This document shows, in pieces, positions 51,294 through 60,929 of a DNA stretch of 64,000 bases. Below the pieces are notes generated by a model. It had not been told where the DNA came from. It made no database searches and saw only the letters and a list, made by a program, of their open reading frames with translations. The stretch covers positions 1,921,501-1,985,500 of the forward strand of contig CP107216.1 of NCBI GenBank assembly GCA_025757645.1, given 5' to 3'. The DNA is from Clostridiales bacterium. GTDB lineage: Bacteria > Bacillota > Clostridia > Oscillospirales > Oscillospiraceae. A program made the position numbers and the translations under genes. Numbering within the stretch: the stretch's first letter is position 1; each line of letters begins with the position of its first letter.

Positions 51294-54275
51294 ATGTTTA
51301 CAAACACAAAGGAAAGCGGACTTGAAGTGCTGATCGTAAACTGGCTTGTTGAGCACAACGGATATGAAGAAGGCTCCAACACCGACTACAACAAAGAATA
51401 CGCCATAGATGAGACTCGGCTTTTTCGGTTCCTGCAGGATACGCAACCGGAGCAATTAGAGAAGCTGGGTATCCGGAAAAGTCATCAAAAATACGCACAG
51501 TTTCTCAACCGCTTACAGGGCGAGATTTCTAAGCGCGGCATAGTTGACGTGCTGCGAAACGGCATCAAAGTATACCCTGCCGACCTGATCATGTTTTACC
51601 TGACCCCCTCTGAGGGCAACGCAAAAGCGAAGGAGCTGTTCCAAAAGAATATTTTCAGCGTTACACGACAACTCCGCTATTCACAGGATGTAGCCAAACT
51701 GGCATTGGATCTGTGCGTATTTATCAATGGTCTCCCGGTTATTACATTTGAGCTCAAGAATCAGATCACAAAGCAAAATGTTGATGATGCCGTTCAGCAG
51801 TACAAGGATGACCGTGATTCCAGAGAGATGCTGTTCCAGTTCAAACGCTGCATGGTGCATTTTGCCGTAGACGATGCCCGTGTCAAGTTCTGCACGAAAC
51901 TTGCCGGACAAGACAGCTGGTTTCTGCCCTTTGACAAGGGATATAATGATGGTGCAGGAAATCCACCAAATCCCAATGGCATCATGACTGACTACCTTTG
52001 GAAAGATATTCTTGCAAAGGAAAAGCTGACGCTGATTATAGAAAACTACGCGCAGGTCGTTGTCGAGGTGGACGAGGACACCAAAAAGAAAAAGGAAAAG
52101 CAGATTTTCCCCCGCTACCATCAGCTCGATGTTGTAACGAAGCTACTTGCCGATGTGAAAACAAACGGTGTCGGAAAAAAGTATCTTATTCAGCACAGCG
52201 CAGGCAGTGGCAAATCCAACTCTATCGCTTGGCTTGCTCATCAACTGATTGGGCTTGAACAGGACTGTCGCCCGATGCTGGATTCCGTTATTGTAGTCAC
52301 CGACCGCCGGATTCTCGACAAGCAGATTCGGGATACTATCAAGCAGTTCATGCAGGTCGGCAACACGGTCGCATGGGCGGAGCACTCCGGCGATCTCACG
52401 AAAGCCATTACAGATGGAAAGCGTATTATCGTGACCACGATTGAGAAGTTCCCGTACATCGTTCCACAGATTGGAGCAGAACACAAGGATAACCATTTCG
52501 CCATTATCATCGATGAGGCTCATTCCGGACAGAGCGGAAGAAACTCTGCGCAGATGAACCTTGCACTTTCAGGGCTTGCTTCTGATGACGAGATGGATAA
52601 CGAGGATAAGATCAACGCCATGATGGAAGGGCGTAAACTGCTGAACAATGCCAGCTACTTTGCGTTTACCGCAACCCCGAAGAATAAAACGCTGGAAACC
52701 TTCGGCGTTCCGTATCAGGACGGCGACGATATCAAGCACAGACCTTTCCATGTTTATACGATGAAACAGGCAATCCAAGAAGGGTTCATTCTGGATGTGC
52801 TGCAATACTATACGCCTATCGACAGCTTCTATAAGCTGATGAAGACCGTCGAGGATGACCCGATGTTCGATAAGAAGCGGGCGCAGAAGAAGCTGCGCAG
52901 CTTTGTGGAAAGCGACAGCTATACCATTGCCAAGAAAGCGGCTATGATGGTAGATCATTTTCACGAACAAGTCATTGCCAAAGGAAAAATCGGCGGGCAG
53001 GCTCGCGCTATGGTCGTGACCTCCAGCATTCCTCGCTGTATCGAATATTATTACGCCATCAATAAATGCCTTGCGGATAGGCACAGTCCATATAAAACGA
53101 TCATCGCCTTTTCCGGCGAGAACAAGTATCAAGGTCAGGAACCGCCGCTCACCTCTGCCGGATTGAACGGCTTCCCGGATGCTAAGATACCGAAAGAGTT
53201 CAAAAAAGACCCATATCGCATTCTCATAGTTGCGGATATGTTTCAGACGGGCTTTGATGAGCCGCTACTCCACACCATGTATGTGGACAAGGTGCTTTAT
53301 GACATCAAGGCGGTACAGACGCTCTCCCGCTTGAACCGCTGCTGCCCGAAAAAGTACGATACCTTCGTATTGGACTTTGCAAACAAGCCGGAGATGATTC
53401 AGGAATCATTTTCGCGATATTACCGCACCACGATTCTGTCCGGCGAAACCGATCCGAACAAGCTATACGACCTGGTTGCAACAATGGAGGAATACCAGGT
53501 GTTCTCCAACGAAGATGTCGAGCGGCTTGTCAATTTGTACCTGGATGGAGCGGATCGCGACAAACTTGATCCCACATTAGATGCCTGTACTGCCGTTTAC
53601 AAGCAGTTTGACACGGATGATCAGATTAAATTTAAGAGCGCAGCAAAGGCGTTCGTGCGTACATATGGCTTTCTCGGAGCGATTTTGCCGTATGGTAACG
53701 CAGACTGGGAACGGTTGTCCATCTTTCTTAATTTGCTGATACCAAAGCTGCCGTCTCCGCGAGAGGACGATCTTTCGCAGGGGATTCTTGAAACGATCGA
53801 CCTCGAAAGTTACCGCAACGAGGCGCGTGAGGTCATGTCCATTCGCCTGGAAGATACCGATACGGAGGTGGCTCCCGTACCGGCGGGAAAGGTTGGGCAT
53901 ATCGTTGAACCTGAAATGGATTTGTTGTCTGTCATTCTCTCCAATTTCAATGATATGTTTGGTAACATCAATTGGAATGATGCGGATAACGTGCGGCGGC
54001 AGATCCTTGAGATACCGGCCATGGTCTCTAAGGACGAAAAATATCAGAATGCCATGAGAAACTCTGATGAGCAGAGTGCGCGCTTGGAAAGCGAACGTGC
54101 TCTGCAGCAGGTCATCTTTTCGATTATGGCGGACAATATGGAGCTGTTCAAGCAGTTTCAGGACAATCCATCATTTAAGAAATGGTTATCCGACCTTGTA
54201 TTTAATCTGACCTACAACAAGGACGGAAAGCCTTATGAAGCGCCCAACTCTGATATAGCTTCAAAAGAGAACTAA
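51294..54275 (+). CDS. hsdR: Type I restriction endonuclease HsdR
   Basis: A 993-residue motor-nuclease subunit. The N-terminal nuclease has FINGLPVITFELKNQITK (D/E-x-K). The helicase has Walker A QHSAGSGKSNSIAWL, DEAH IIIDEAHSGQS, motif III FTATPKNKT, and motif VI LSRLNRCCP. A helical C-terminal region binds the methylase. AGGAGG lies upstream of the ATG. It moves DNA and cuts when motors stall. Confidence 0.95.
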   Translation: MFTNTKESGLEVLIVNWLVEHNGYEEGSNTDYNKEYAIDETRLFRFLQDTQPEQLEKLGIRKSHQKYAQFLNRLQGEISKRGIVDVLRNGIKVYPADLIMFYLTPSEGNAKAKELFQKNIFSVTRQLRYSQDVAKLALDLCVFINGLPVITFELKNQITKQNVDDAVQQYKDDRDSREMLFQFKRCMVHFAVDDARVKFCTKLAGQDSWFLPFDKGYNDGAGNPPNPNGIMTDYLWKDILAKEKLTLIIENYAQVVVEVDEDTKKKKEKQIFPRYHQLDVVTKLLADVKTNGVGKKYLIQHSAGSGKSNSIAWLAHQLIGLEQDCRPMLDSVIVVTDRRILDKQIRDTIKQFMQVGNTVAWAEHSGDLTKAITDGKRIIVTTIEKFPYIVPQIGAEHKDNHFAIIIDEAHSGQSGRNSAQMNLALSGLASDDEMDNEDKINAMMEGRKLLNNASYFAFTATPKNKTLETFGVPYQDGDDIKHRPFHVYTMKQAIQEGFILDVLQYYTPIDSFYKLMKTVEDDPMFDKKRAQKKLRSFVESDSYTIAKKAAMMVDHFHEQVIAKGKIGGQARAMVVTSSIPRCIEYYYAINKCLADRHSPYKTIIAFSGENKYQGQEPPLTSAGLNGFPDAKIPKEFKKDPYRILIVADMFQTGFDEPLLHTMYVDKVLYDIKAVQTLSRLNRCCPKKYDTFVLDFANKPEMIQESFSRYYRTTILSGETDPNKLYDLVATMEEYQVFSNEDVERLVNLYLDGADRDKLDPTLDACTAVYKQFDTDDQIKFKSAAKAFVRTYGFLGAILPYGNADWERLSIFLNLLIPKLPSPREDDLSQGILETIDLESYRNEAREVMSIRLEDTDTEVAPVPAGKVGHIVEPEMDLLSVILSNFNDMFGNINWNDADNVRRQILEIPAMVSKDEKYQNAMRNSDEQSARLESERALQQVIFSIMADNMELFKQFQDNPSFKKWLSDLVFNLTYNKDGKPYEAPNSDIASKEN

Positions 54276-54305
54276 TTATATGCGGCAGATTGGAGGACCG
54301 AAAGA

Positions 54306-55244
54306 ATGAGCGAATCTATTTCAGCGACAATAAAAAATAGTGGATTAACCTTGGACAGCGTTTTTGTAGAGGTTCAGCATTCCGAGGGACTCAATCTGCC
54401 CAAAGCTAATCATATCCGCTTCTTCCACACCGCAATGCGTGGAAACAGATTGTCGACAGATAATTTACAGGTATTTTTGCGTAGAAACCTTGCGCGTTAT
54501 GTTTTCTCCAGAGCACAGCTTGAGAATTATCGTATAAATGATGACCTCGATTCTGCCGTATCCGAAGCTATGCGCATCATGGCTGAAAACGGCGGATCAT
54601 CTGCCGAGGGAACAGGAAATATGCTGGATGAAATCCTTGTATATGCGTTTCTTGAGGAGAAATTGAAAGCGCCCAAACTTATGAGCCGCGTGGAATTATA
54701 CACGGAAATGGCACAATTCCGCAGCGAGTGCAAAGGAATTCATCTACTATCACCGAGTGATTTGCCCCAAAACACAAAGTTTCAAATGGTCTTTGGTGCA
54801 TCCAATATTGTGGATGATGTCAAAACAGCTATCGACCGTGCGTTTGAAACAATTAGCAAGATTGACTCCCATGAGAGTCGCGAAATATTAATGGTACAGA
54901 AAACGGTTTTAGATCAGTTCTTCAACCAGGAAGAGGTTGCCCTGCTTAGTGATGTCCTCATTCCGCAACCAGGAAAGCCGGAAACATATGACACGGCATA
55001 CGGTGTTTTCTTGGGGTATCAATTGGGCTTGAACCCTACCGGGCGCGGCGATGATTTTGAGGCTCTTGCAGAGCAAAAAATGCTCTGCGATATCAGAGAG
55101 CACGCAGGTTATATCTCAGAGAAGATTTCCGCAGCAGGATTGACAGGACACTCGTTTTATGTATATATTGTCCCATTCAATGATGCCGAACAGGAAAAAG
55201 CACAAATTATGGATGCCGTATTGAGAGGAGGGGCTCCGATATGA
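54306..55244 (+). CDS. hamA: HamA-like DUF1837 protein (Hachiman effector)
   Basis: A 312-residue DUF1837 protein. The DEILVYAFLEEKLKAPKLMS stretch (residues 108-127) is typical. In Hachiman systems HamA is a nuclease restrained by the HamB helicase until DNA damage or phage invasion. From memory, active HamA has an E-x-K near this point followed by G-x-D-G-x-H. Here the corresponding residues read VELYT (E130, Y132) and CKGIHLL, so the lysine and aspartate appear to be replaced. It may be inactive, or the alignment may be off by a few residues. Its stop overlaps hamB (ATGA). Confidence 0.88.
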   Translation: MSESISATIKNSGLTLDSVFVEVQHSEGLNLPKANHIRFFHTAMRGNRLSTDNLQVFLRRNLARYVFSRAQLENYRINDDLDSAVSEAMRIMAENGGSSAEGTGNMLDEILVYAFLEEKLKAPKLMSRVELYTEMAQFRSECKGIHLLSPSDLPQNTKFQMVFGASNIVDDVKTAIDRAFETISKIDSHESREILMVQKTVLDQFFNQEEVALLSDVLIPQPGKPETYDTAYGVFLGYQLGLNPTGRGDDFEALAEQKMLCDIREHAGYISEKISAAGLTGHSFYVYIVPFNDAEQEKAQIMDAVLRGGAPI

Positions 55245-57913
55245 ACCAGCACGAAAAAATGCGACTTGGAGATGTCCTCTTCCAGGGAATAGACGAAAAT
55301 GATTACCTGAATGAGCTTTATAAGAATATCCTTTACAACTATGCGATTACGGTGCTCCAAATTACCAACATTAAACAACTGCGCGGTGTTAATGTGGATG
55401 ACGCATTGCGATTTGCAGACCTTCTTTCGAAATCAACTCATGTAGAAAAGGCTGATTCTCACAAAATTTGGGCGCATGAGATTATTACCATGTTGCTTAC
55501 TTTGTACCCAGATGATGAAGTTGTACACTATTATGCTGGGTCTGTATTGACAAGCACGGGGAACTTTATGGGAAGAAAACTCGTGCAATCACAGTATGTT
55601 GAGCCTACCGTGATGGATGAACTGTTTTCTACATTGAGCGACTTGTACCTTACTGTTCCTGCCGCTCCTGAAAAGAAGTTCTTTCAGCAACAGCGAAAGG
55701 TTTACGAGCATTTGGATGATGCGTGCTTTAGTTACTCAGCGCCCACGTCTATGGGAAAGTCGTTTATCATGCGTATGTTTATTAAAGAACAGATATTGGC
55801 CGGTAAAAAGAAGAATTATGCGCTGATTGTCCCGACCAAAGCACTTATAAACGAAGTGCGAAGCGAAATCATTCGAAATGACCTCGAAAACTTGTTGGAT
55901 GAAAATCAGTATCATGTGGTTTCTTCTGCTAATGATATGGCCTTAGAAACCCACCCCGATCATAATTTTGTTTTTGTCCTGACACCGGAACGCTTGCTTT
56001 ATCTGCTTAATGACAAACCGGATTTCGTGCTGGATTATCTTTTTATAGATGAGGCTCATAAAATGACAGGGCGCAACAGCAGAGCACCATTTTACTATTC
56101 AGTTGTGGATGAACTAAGCAGACGAACTGCAAAACCTAAGTTTATCTTTGCGTCACCCAATATACCCAATCCACAGGAGTATTTGAGCCTTTTAGCTTCT
56201 GGTGAATACGATAAGCAAAATGCTATTGCTTCAGCATTCTCTCCGGTGGTTCAGTTTAAGTTTCTTGTAAATCTGAAAACGAAGCAGATTTACATATATA
56301 ATGACCATCTGAAAACTCTGGAGTACATCTGCTCCATAAATGCCAATCCCGAAGACGGCGTCATTCCGCTCATGGGGCTGTTCTATAAAAACAGTGGCGA
56401 ACGCACAAGCAGAATGATTGCGTATTTTAGTAGTAAGGATAAAGCCATCAATGCTGCACTTACATTTGCAGAGTTACAGAAACAGATTGATGGTGGAACC
56501 CAAAAGCAGATCGATCCGGAGCTTGCAGAATTGGCACGAGATGTTCGCAACCAAGTGCATAGGGACTATTTCCTGGCAGGACTCTTGGAGCAAGGTATTG
56601 CATATCATATAGGATACCTGCCGTCGGCGATTCGTATGAGGATTGAAAAACTCTTCAAAGACGAAAAGATTACGGCGATGTTCTGTACAAGCACATTAGT
56701 CGAAGGTGTTAATTTACCTGCAGATAACCTGTTTATCACAAGCTATTACAGCGGACGTGCGCAGATGACGGACGTTGATTTTAGAAATCTCGTTGGCCGA
56801 GTCGGTCGAATACAGTACAATCTCTCCGGCAATGTATTCATGATCAGCGATGAGACCCGAAATAATAAACAGGACGTATACCTTGATAAATTGAAATCAG
56901 GGATTCCGGATCAACATCTTTCTTTGGTGCAGGATTTGAAGCCAAAACATAAAAAGCGAATAATAGAAATCCTTTTAAGCGGTAGTTCGGTTATTGACAA
57001 ATACAACGACGACCAACCCGAAGAAGAATACATCATGATGCGAAAGTTTGGCCTTATTCTTCTGAAAGATATCCTGCATGATAATGATAGTCTGATTCAA
57101 CAAGAATTCAGAAAGTACATGAAAGACGGCGATGAAGAAAAAATAAAGAACATTTTTTCTCAGTATACCCCTATCATCGATAGTGATATAAACATTTCGC
57201 TCGATCAAACTCGAAAATTGCGTGCAGCTATTTCGGCAGATTCCACATTCGCCTATCCATTGCCGGAGTCGAATGGCAGCTTCAACGTTGACGAAGTGTT
57301 TGGCTTTCTAATCCGATTGGGCGATATTTTTGATTGGAAACGGTATGAGTACAGTACTCTTGGAAAATGCGATGAGGATGGTGACTACACTAAGCTCCGT
57401 TGGTATGCAGTCATATTGGTTCAATGGATGGAAGGCAAGGGCCTAAACTATATAATGCGGCGAGCTGTGGAATACCAAGAAAGACACCCCGAAAAGTTCT
57501 GGATCAACAGGTATACGAAGCAGTATTACGACAAAAACTCGTTGGAACACAGAAATATTGTATTTGCCAATACGCTGGAGGTAATAGAAAATGTAATCCT
57601 ATTTAGCATTTCTAATTACTTTTTGCGCTTTTCCAATGAATACAAGCGTGTCCACGGCGAAAAATCACTTAACAGGAATAATTGGTATGAGTATGTTGAA
57701 TACGGCACTACCAATGAAGTCACCATTCAATTGCAGCGGTATGGTTTTTCTCGTGAATCTGCAACTTACATCAAGGCACACCCACAGTACTTTACGGTTG
57801 ATGGTGAAGGGAATGTTCATGTCAAAAACGATTTGGAAAACTGTGGAGACAACGAAGTTGTGCAGCAAATTCCAGACATTCGCTTCAATACACCGGAGTT
57901 GTTTGTGGAATAA
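55241..57913 (+). CDS. hamB: HamB-like DEAH helicase (Hachiman)
   Basis: An 890-residue SF2 helicase. Motif I is FSYSAPTSMGKSFIMRMFIK, motif II is LFIDEAHKMTG, motif III region FIFASPNIPNP, motif V LVEGVNLPADNLFITS, and motif VI RNLVGRVGRIQYNLSG. Size and Ski2-like motifs match HamB. It lies directly after and overlaps the DUF1837 gene, giving the two-gene Hachiman arrangement. It is the last gene of the operon. Confidence 0.92.
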   Translation: MNQHEKMRLGDVLFQGIDENDYLNELYKNILYNYAITVLQITNIKQLRGVNVDDALRFADLLSKSTHVEKADSHKIWAHEIITMLLTLYPDDEVVHYYAGSVLTSTGNFMGRKLVQSQYVEPTVMDELFSTLSDLYLTVPAAPEKKFFQQQRKVYEHLDDACFSYSAPTSMGKSFIMRMFIKEQILAGKKKNYALIVPTKALINEVRSEIIRNDLENLLDENQYHVVSSANDMALETHPDHNFVFVLTPERLLYLLNDKPDFVLDYLFIDEAHKMTGRNSRAPFYYSVVDELSRRTAKPKFIFASPNIPNPQEYLSLLASGEYDKQNAIASAFSPVVQFKFLVNLKTKQIYIYNDHLKTLEYICSINANPEDGVIPLMGLFYKNSGERTSRMIAYFSSKDKAINAALTFAELQKQIDGGTQKQIDPELAELARDVRNQVHRDYFLAGLLEQGIAYHIGYLPSAIRMRIEKLFKDEKITAMFCTSTLVEGVNLPADNLFITSYYSGRAQMTDVDFRNLVGRVGRIQYNLSGNVFMISDETRNNKQDVYLDKLKSGIPDQHLSLVQDLKPKHKKRIIEILLSGSSVIDKYNDDQPEEEYIMMRKFGLILLKDILHDNDSLIQQEFRKYMKDGDEEKIKNIFSQYTPIIDSDINISLDQTRKLRAAISADSTFAYPLPESNGSFNVDEVFGFLIRLGDIFDWKRYEYSTLGKCDEDGDYTKLRWYAVILVQWMEGKGLNYIMRRAVEYQERHPEKFWINRYTKQYYDKNSLEHRNIVFANTLEVIENVILFSISNYFLRFSNEYKRVHGEKSLNRNNWYEYVEYGTTNEVTIQLQRYGFSRESATYIKAHPQYFTVDGEGNVHVKNDLENCGDNEVVQQIPDIRFNTPELFVE

Positions 57914-57938
57914 CCTTAACTTTTTAGTTGTTCCAAAT

Positions 57939-57991
57939 AAAGCAAACAAGGACTTTCGAAGTCAGTATTTGACCTCGAAAGCCCTTGCTTT
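57939..57991 (+). terminator. Terminator of the defence operon
   Basis: Imperfect long stem AAAGCAA..AAGG-CTTTCGA with TCGAAAG-CCCTT..TTGCTTT. It starts 26 bp after the hamB stop. Confidence 0.65.
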
Positions 57992-58144
57992 ATGCCTTTT
58001 TCGGCGGTTTGGACCCCGGAGAAGGCTCTTGCTTTCTACCGCATCAAAGCAGTTCGATGCGAGTAAGGCAGGAGCTTGAGCGGTAAATAACCAAATCTGC
58101 TGTTTAACGAATACCCCCAGTAGGTCAACGACTACTCGGCTGTT
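57992..58144. other. Gene-free stretch between defence operon and boundary repeat
   Basis: No gene is supported. It contains a TTTAACGA sequence twice (58103 and 58142 areas), each followed by an A-rich or C-rich stretch. Confidence 0.4.
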
Positions 58145-58324
58145 TAACGATTACAGCAGAGCAGAAAGCTGCAATCCCCATAAAACGCACGAATCCCCGC
58201 TGCAGAATTGCTCTGCAGCGGGGTTCACTTATGTGCCGAAATAGCCGAAAAGCCTGATTTCAAGCGGTTTTCGGGCATAGAAAAAGTCCACCGTAATTCT
58301 ATCAAAATTACGGTGGACTTATGG
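58145..58324 (+). repeat. Right boundary repeat, about 180 bp, ending at the tRNA-Pro CCA
   Basis: Homologous over its whole length to 2731-2909 in the same orientation (direct repeat about 55.4 kb apart). It contains a GC hairpin (CCCCGCTGCAGA...TCTGCAGCGGGG) and the tRNA terminator. It ends exactly where the tRNA begins. Confidence 0.6.
58284..58320 (-). terminator. tRNA-Pro terminator
   Basis: 15-bp perfect stem AAGTCCACCGTAATT, loop CTATCAA, AATTACGGTGGACTT, and U-run on the minus strand. Confidence 0.85.
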
Positions 58325-58397
58325 TCCGAGTGACAGGGTTCGAACCTGCGGCCTGATGGTCCCAAACCACCCGCGCTACCAGCTGCGCTACACCCGG
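58322..58397 (-). tRNA. tRNA-Pro (anticodon TGG)
   Basis: A 76-base canonical tRNA with encoded CCA. The acceptor stem CCGGGTG pairs with CACTCGG. The anticodon loop reads TTTGGGA with anticodon TGG. The T-arm contains GGTTCGAACC. It is the chromosomal attachment gene next to the right boundary of the element. Confidence 0.96.
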
Positions 58398-58468
58398 ATA
58401 TGGAATTTCGCAATTTGCATAAAATAAAGTTTAACATATTCTTTAGAAATGCGCAACGGTTTTCTGCG

Positions 58469-58497
58469 TTGCAGTTTTCGGGCGCGTGTGGTATGCT
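58469..58497 (+). promoter_or_regulatory. Promoter upstream of trmB
   Basis: TTGCAG, a 17-bp spacer and TATGCT. Confidence 0.6.
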
Positions 58498-58540
58498 CTA
58501 AACATCAAATCAGGACTTGTTATGACAGGAGCATCAACCT

Positions 58541-59230
58541 ATGAGAATGCGAAAAAAGCCCAACCTCGTCCCTCGCATGGAGCGCTGCGCGGCCACGCTG
58601 ATCACTGACCCCGAGGCGCTGCGCGGTCACTGGCTGGAGCACTTCCCCGGCCATCAGGCGCTGCAGCTGGAGCTCGGCTGCGGCAAGGGCCGCTTCACAG
58701 CGGACACTGCGGCGCAAAATCCGGATATCTTCCTCGCCGCGATTGAAAAAGTTCCGGACGCCATGGTCGTCGGCATGGAGCGCGTGACCGAGCGCGGGCT
58801 CGAAAACGTGCGCTTTCTCGACCGGGACGCAGCCAACCTGCTCGACATGTTTGCCCCCGGCGAGGTCTCTCGCATCTACATCAACTTCCCCGACCCATGG
58901 AAAAAATCCCGCCAGCACAAGCGACGCCTGACCTATGCGGGCTTTCTGGCGCTGTATGCAAACGTGCTGCCGCTCGGCGGCGAGATCTGGTTCAAGACCG
59001 ACAACGACCCGCTGTTCGCCTTCTCACTCGAGCAGTTCGCGCAGGAGGGCTGGGAGCTGCGCGAGGTCACGCACGACCTGCACGCCGACGGCCCTGTCGG
59101 CGTCATGACCGACTATGAGGCGAAATTCTACGATCAGGGCATCACGATCAACCGCTGCGTAGCGGTGAAAACGGAGGACACGAAATGCGACTTGTATCCT
59201 GGAACGTCAACGGGCTGCGCGCCTGTGTGA
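58541..59230 (+). CDS. trmB: tRNA (guanine-N7-)-methyltransferase TrmB
   Basis: A 229-residue AdoMet-dependent enzyme that makes m7G46 in tRNA. Motifs: LELGCGKGRFT (AdoMet), YINFPDPWKKSRQHKRRL (catalytic and tRNA binding), and FKTDNDPLF. AGGAGC before the ATG. The C-terminal end overlaps the exonuclease gene by 46 bp in another frame, so the last 15 residues (after RCVAVK) are probably a lineage-specific tail. Confidence 0.94.
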   Translation: MRMRKKPNLVPRMERCAATLITDPEALRGHWLEHFPGHQALQLELGCGKGRFTADTAAQNPDIFLAAIEKVPDAMVVGMERVTERGLENVRFLDRDAANLLDMFAPGEVSRIYINFPDPWKKSRQHKRRLTYAGFLALYANVLPLGGEIWFKTDNDPLFAFSLEQFAQEGWELREVTHDLHADGPVGVMTDYEAKFYDQGITINRCVAVKTEDTKCDLYPGTSTGCAPV

Positions 59231-59940
59231 CCAAGGGCTTTGCGGACACGTTCCGCGCGCTGGACGCGGATATTTTCTGCCTGCAGGAGACGAAGCTCCA
59301 GCCCGGGCAGATTGCGCTCGACCTGCCGGGCTACCATCAGTACTGGTGCAGCGCCGAGAAAAAGGGCTACTCCGGCACCGCCGTGTTCACGAAGGCCGAG
59401 CCGCTCGACGTGCAGTATAACCTCGGCCTGCCGCAGCATGATCTCGAGGGCCGCGTGATCACGGCCGAATACCCGGAATTCTACCTCGTATGCGTCTACA
59501 CGCCGAACGCGCAGGACGGTCTGCGCCGGCTGGAATACCGGATGAGCTGGGACGATGCGTTCCGCGAATTCGTCTGCTCGCTCGACCGGCACAAGCCGGT
59601 CGTCATCTGCGGGGACATGAACGTCGCCGCAGCGGAGATCGACCTGAAAAACCCGAAGCGCAACGTCGGCAACCCCGGCTTCAGCCCCGAGGAGCGCGCG
59701 AAGTTTCAGGAGCTGCTGCACGCCGGCTTCACGGACACGTTCCGCGCCCTGCATCCGGACGAGACGGACGCCTACTCGTGGTGGAGCTACCGCTTCCACG
59801 CGCGGGAGAACAATGCCGGCTGGCGCATCGACTACTTCCTGTGCTCGGACCGCGCGGCGGAAAAGATCGAGACGGCCAGCATCCTTTCCGACATTTACGG
59901 CAGCGACCACTGCCCCGTGGAGCTCGAGATCGCATGGTGA
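59185..59940 (+). CDS. Exodeoxyribonuclease III
   Basis: A 251-residue AP endonuclease/exonuclease of the EEP fold for base excision repair. Motifs: RLVSWNVNGLRA, LQETKL (E), VVICGDMNVA (D, N), and GSDHCPVELE (D, H). ACGGAGGAC lies upstream of the ATG. It overlaps trmB before and dus after it, so the three are a compact operon. Confidence 0.95.
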   Translation: MRLVSWNVNGLRACVTKGFADTFRALDADIFCLQETKLQPGQIALDLPGYHQYWCSAEKKGYSGTAVFTKAEPLDVQYNLGLPQHDLEGRVITAEYPEFYLVCVYTPNAQDGLRRLEYRMSWDDAFREFVCSLDRHKPVVICGDMNVAAAEIDLKNPKRNVGNPGFSPEERAKFQELLHAGFTDTFRALHPDETDAYSWWSYRFHARENNAGWRIDYFLCSDRAAEKIETASILSDIYGSDHCPVELEIAW

Positions 59941-60908
59941 AGATCGGAAACGTCGAGATCTGCGGCCCGCTCACGCTCGCGCCCATGGCGGGCGTGACCG
60001 ATGCGCCGTTTCGCGCGCTGTGCCGCGCGCAGGGCGCCGCCCTCACCTGCACGGAAATGGTGAGCGCCAAGGCGCTGGTCTATCACGATGAAAAAACGAA
60101 GCAGCTGCTCTGGTCGCCGCCGGACGAGCACCCCGCCGCCGTGCAGATCTTCGGCCACGAGCCGGAGGTCATGGCCGAGGCCGCGCCCATGGCGCTGGCA
60201 TACTCCGGTGCGGACATTCTGGACATCAATATGGGCTGCCCGGTGGGCAAGGTCATCCGCAGCGGCGACGGTTCGGCGCTCATGCGCGATCCCGAGCTCG
60301 CCGGGCGCATCATCGAGGCGGTCGTCAAGGCCGTCGATGTGCCCGTGACCGTGAAATTCCGCAAGGGCTGGGACGGCGGAAACGTCAACGCCGTGGCCTT
60401 TGCGCAGATGTGCCAGCAGGCGGGCGCGGCCGCCATCGCCGTGCACGGGCGCACGCGCGTGCAGATGTATGCCGGCCGCGCCGACTGGGACATCATCCGT
60501 GACGTCAAGCGCGCCGTGACGATCCCCGTCATCGCCAACGGCGACATTTTTTCCGGCGCAGACGCGGCGCACATCCTGCGCTACACCGGCGCCGATCTGG
60601 CAATGGTCGGCCGCGGCAGCTTCGGCGACCCGTGGCTGTTCGCACGCGGCAACGCCGCCATCGCCGGCGAGCCGGAGCCGCCGCTGCCGCCGCTGCGCGA
60701 GCGGATCGAGGCGGCACTGCATCAGATCGAATTTGCCGCCGAGATCAAGGGCGAACGGCTGGCGTGCCTCGAGGCGCGCAGCCAGTTTTGCTGGTATCTG
60801 CGCGGTGTGCCGCACGCCAATGCCTACAAGCAGGAGGTCGTGCACGTCGAGACGCTCGACGACCTGCGGCGCATCACGCGCGCCATCCAGCGCGACTTGC
60901 GGGACTGA
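59934..60908 (+). CDS. dus: tRNA-dihydrouridine synthase
   Basis: A 324-residue flavoenzyme of the Dus family. It has APMAGVTDAPFRALCR, the NMGCPVGKVIRSGDGSALMR box with catalytic Cys, VHGRTRVQMY and PVIANGDIFSG. ATG at 59934 overlaps the preceding stop. It reduces uridines in tRNA D-loops, in keeping with trmB nearby. Confidence 0.94.
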   Translation: MVKIGNVEICGPLTLAPMAGVTDAPFRALCRAQGAALTCTEMVSAKALVYHDEKTKQLLWSPPDEHPAAVQIFGHEPEVMAEAAPMALAYSGADILDINMGCPVGKVIRSGDGSALMRDPELAGRIIEAVVKAVDVPVTVKFRKGWDGGNVNAVAFAQMCQQAGAAAIAVHGRTRVQMYAGRADWDIIRDVKRAVTIPVIANGDIFSGADAAHILRYTGADLAMVGRGSFGDPWLFARGNAAIAGEPEPPLPPLRERIEAALHQIEFAAEIKGERLACLEARSQFCWYLRGVPHANAYKQEVVHVETLDDLRRITRAIQRDLRD

Positions 60909-60929
60909 CCGCAGAAAGGCAAGGAAACC

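Noticed and set aside
59490..59933. Upstream extension of the dus frame
   Set aside because: It is the open complement of the exonuclease gene in GC-rich DNA; the real start is at 59934 with conserved protein sequence from there.
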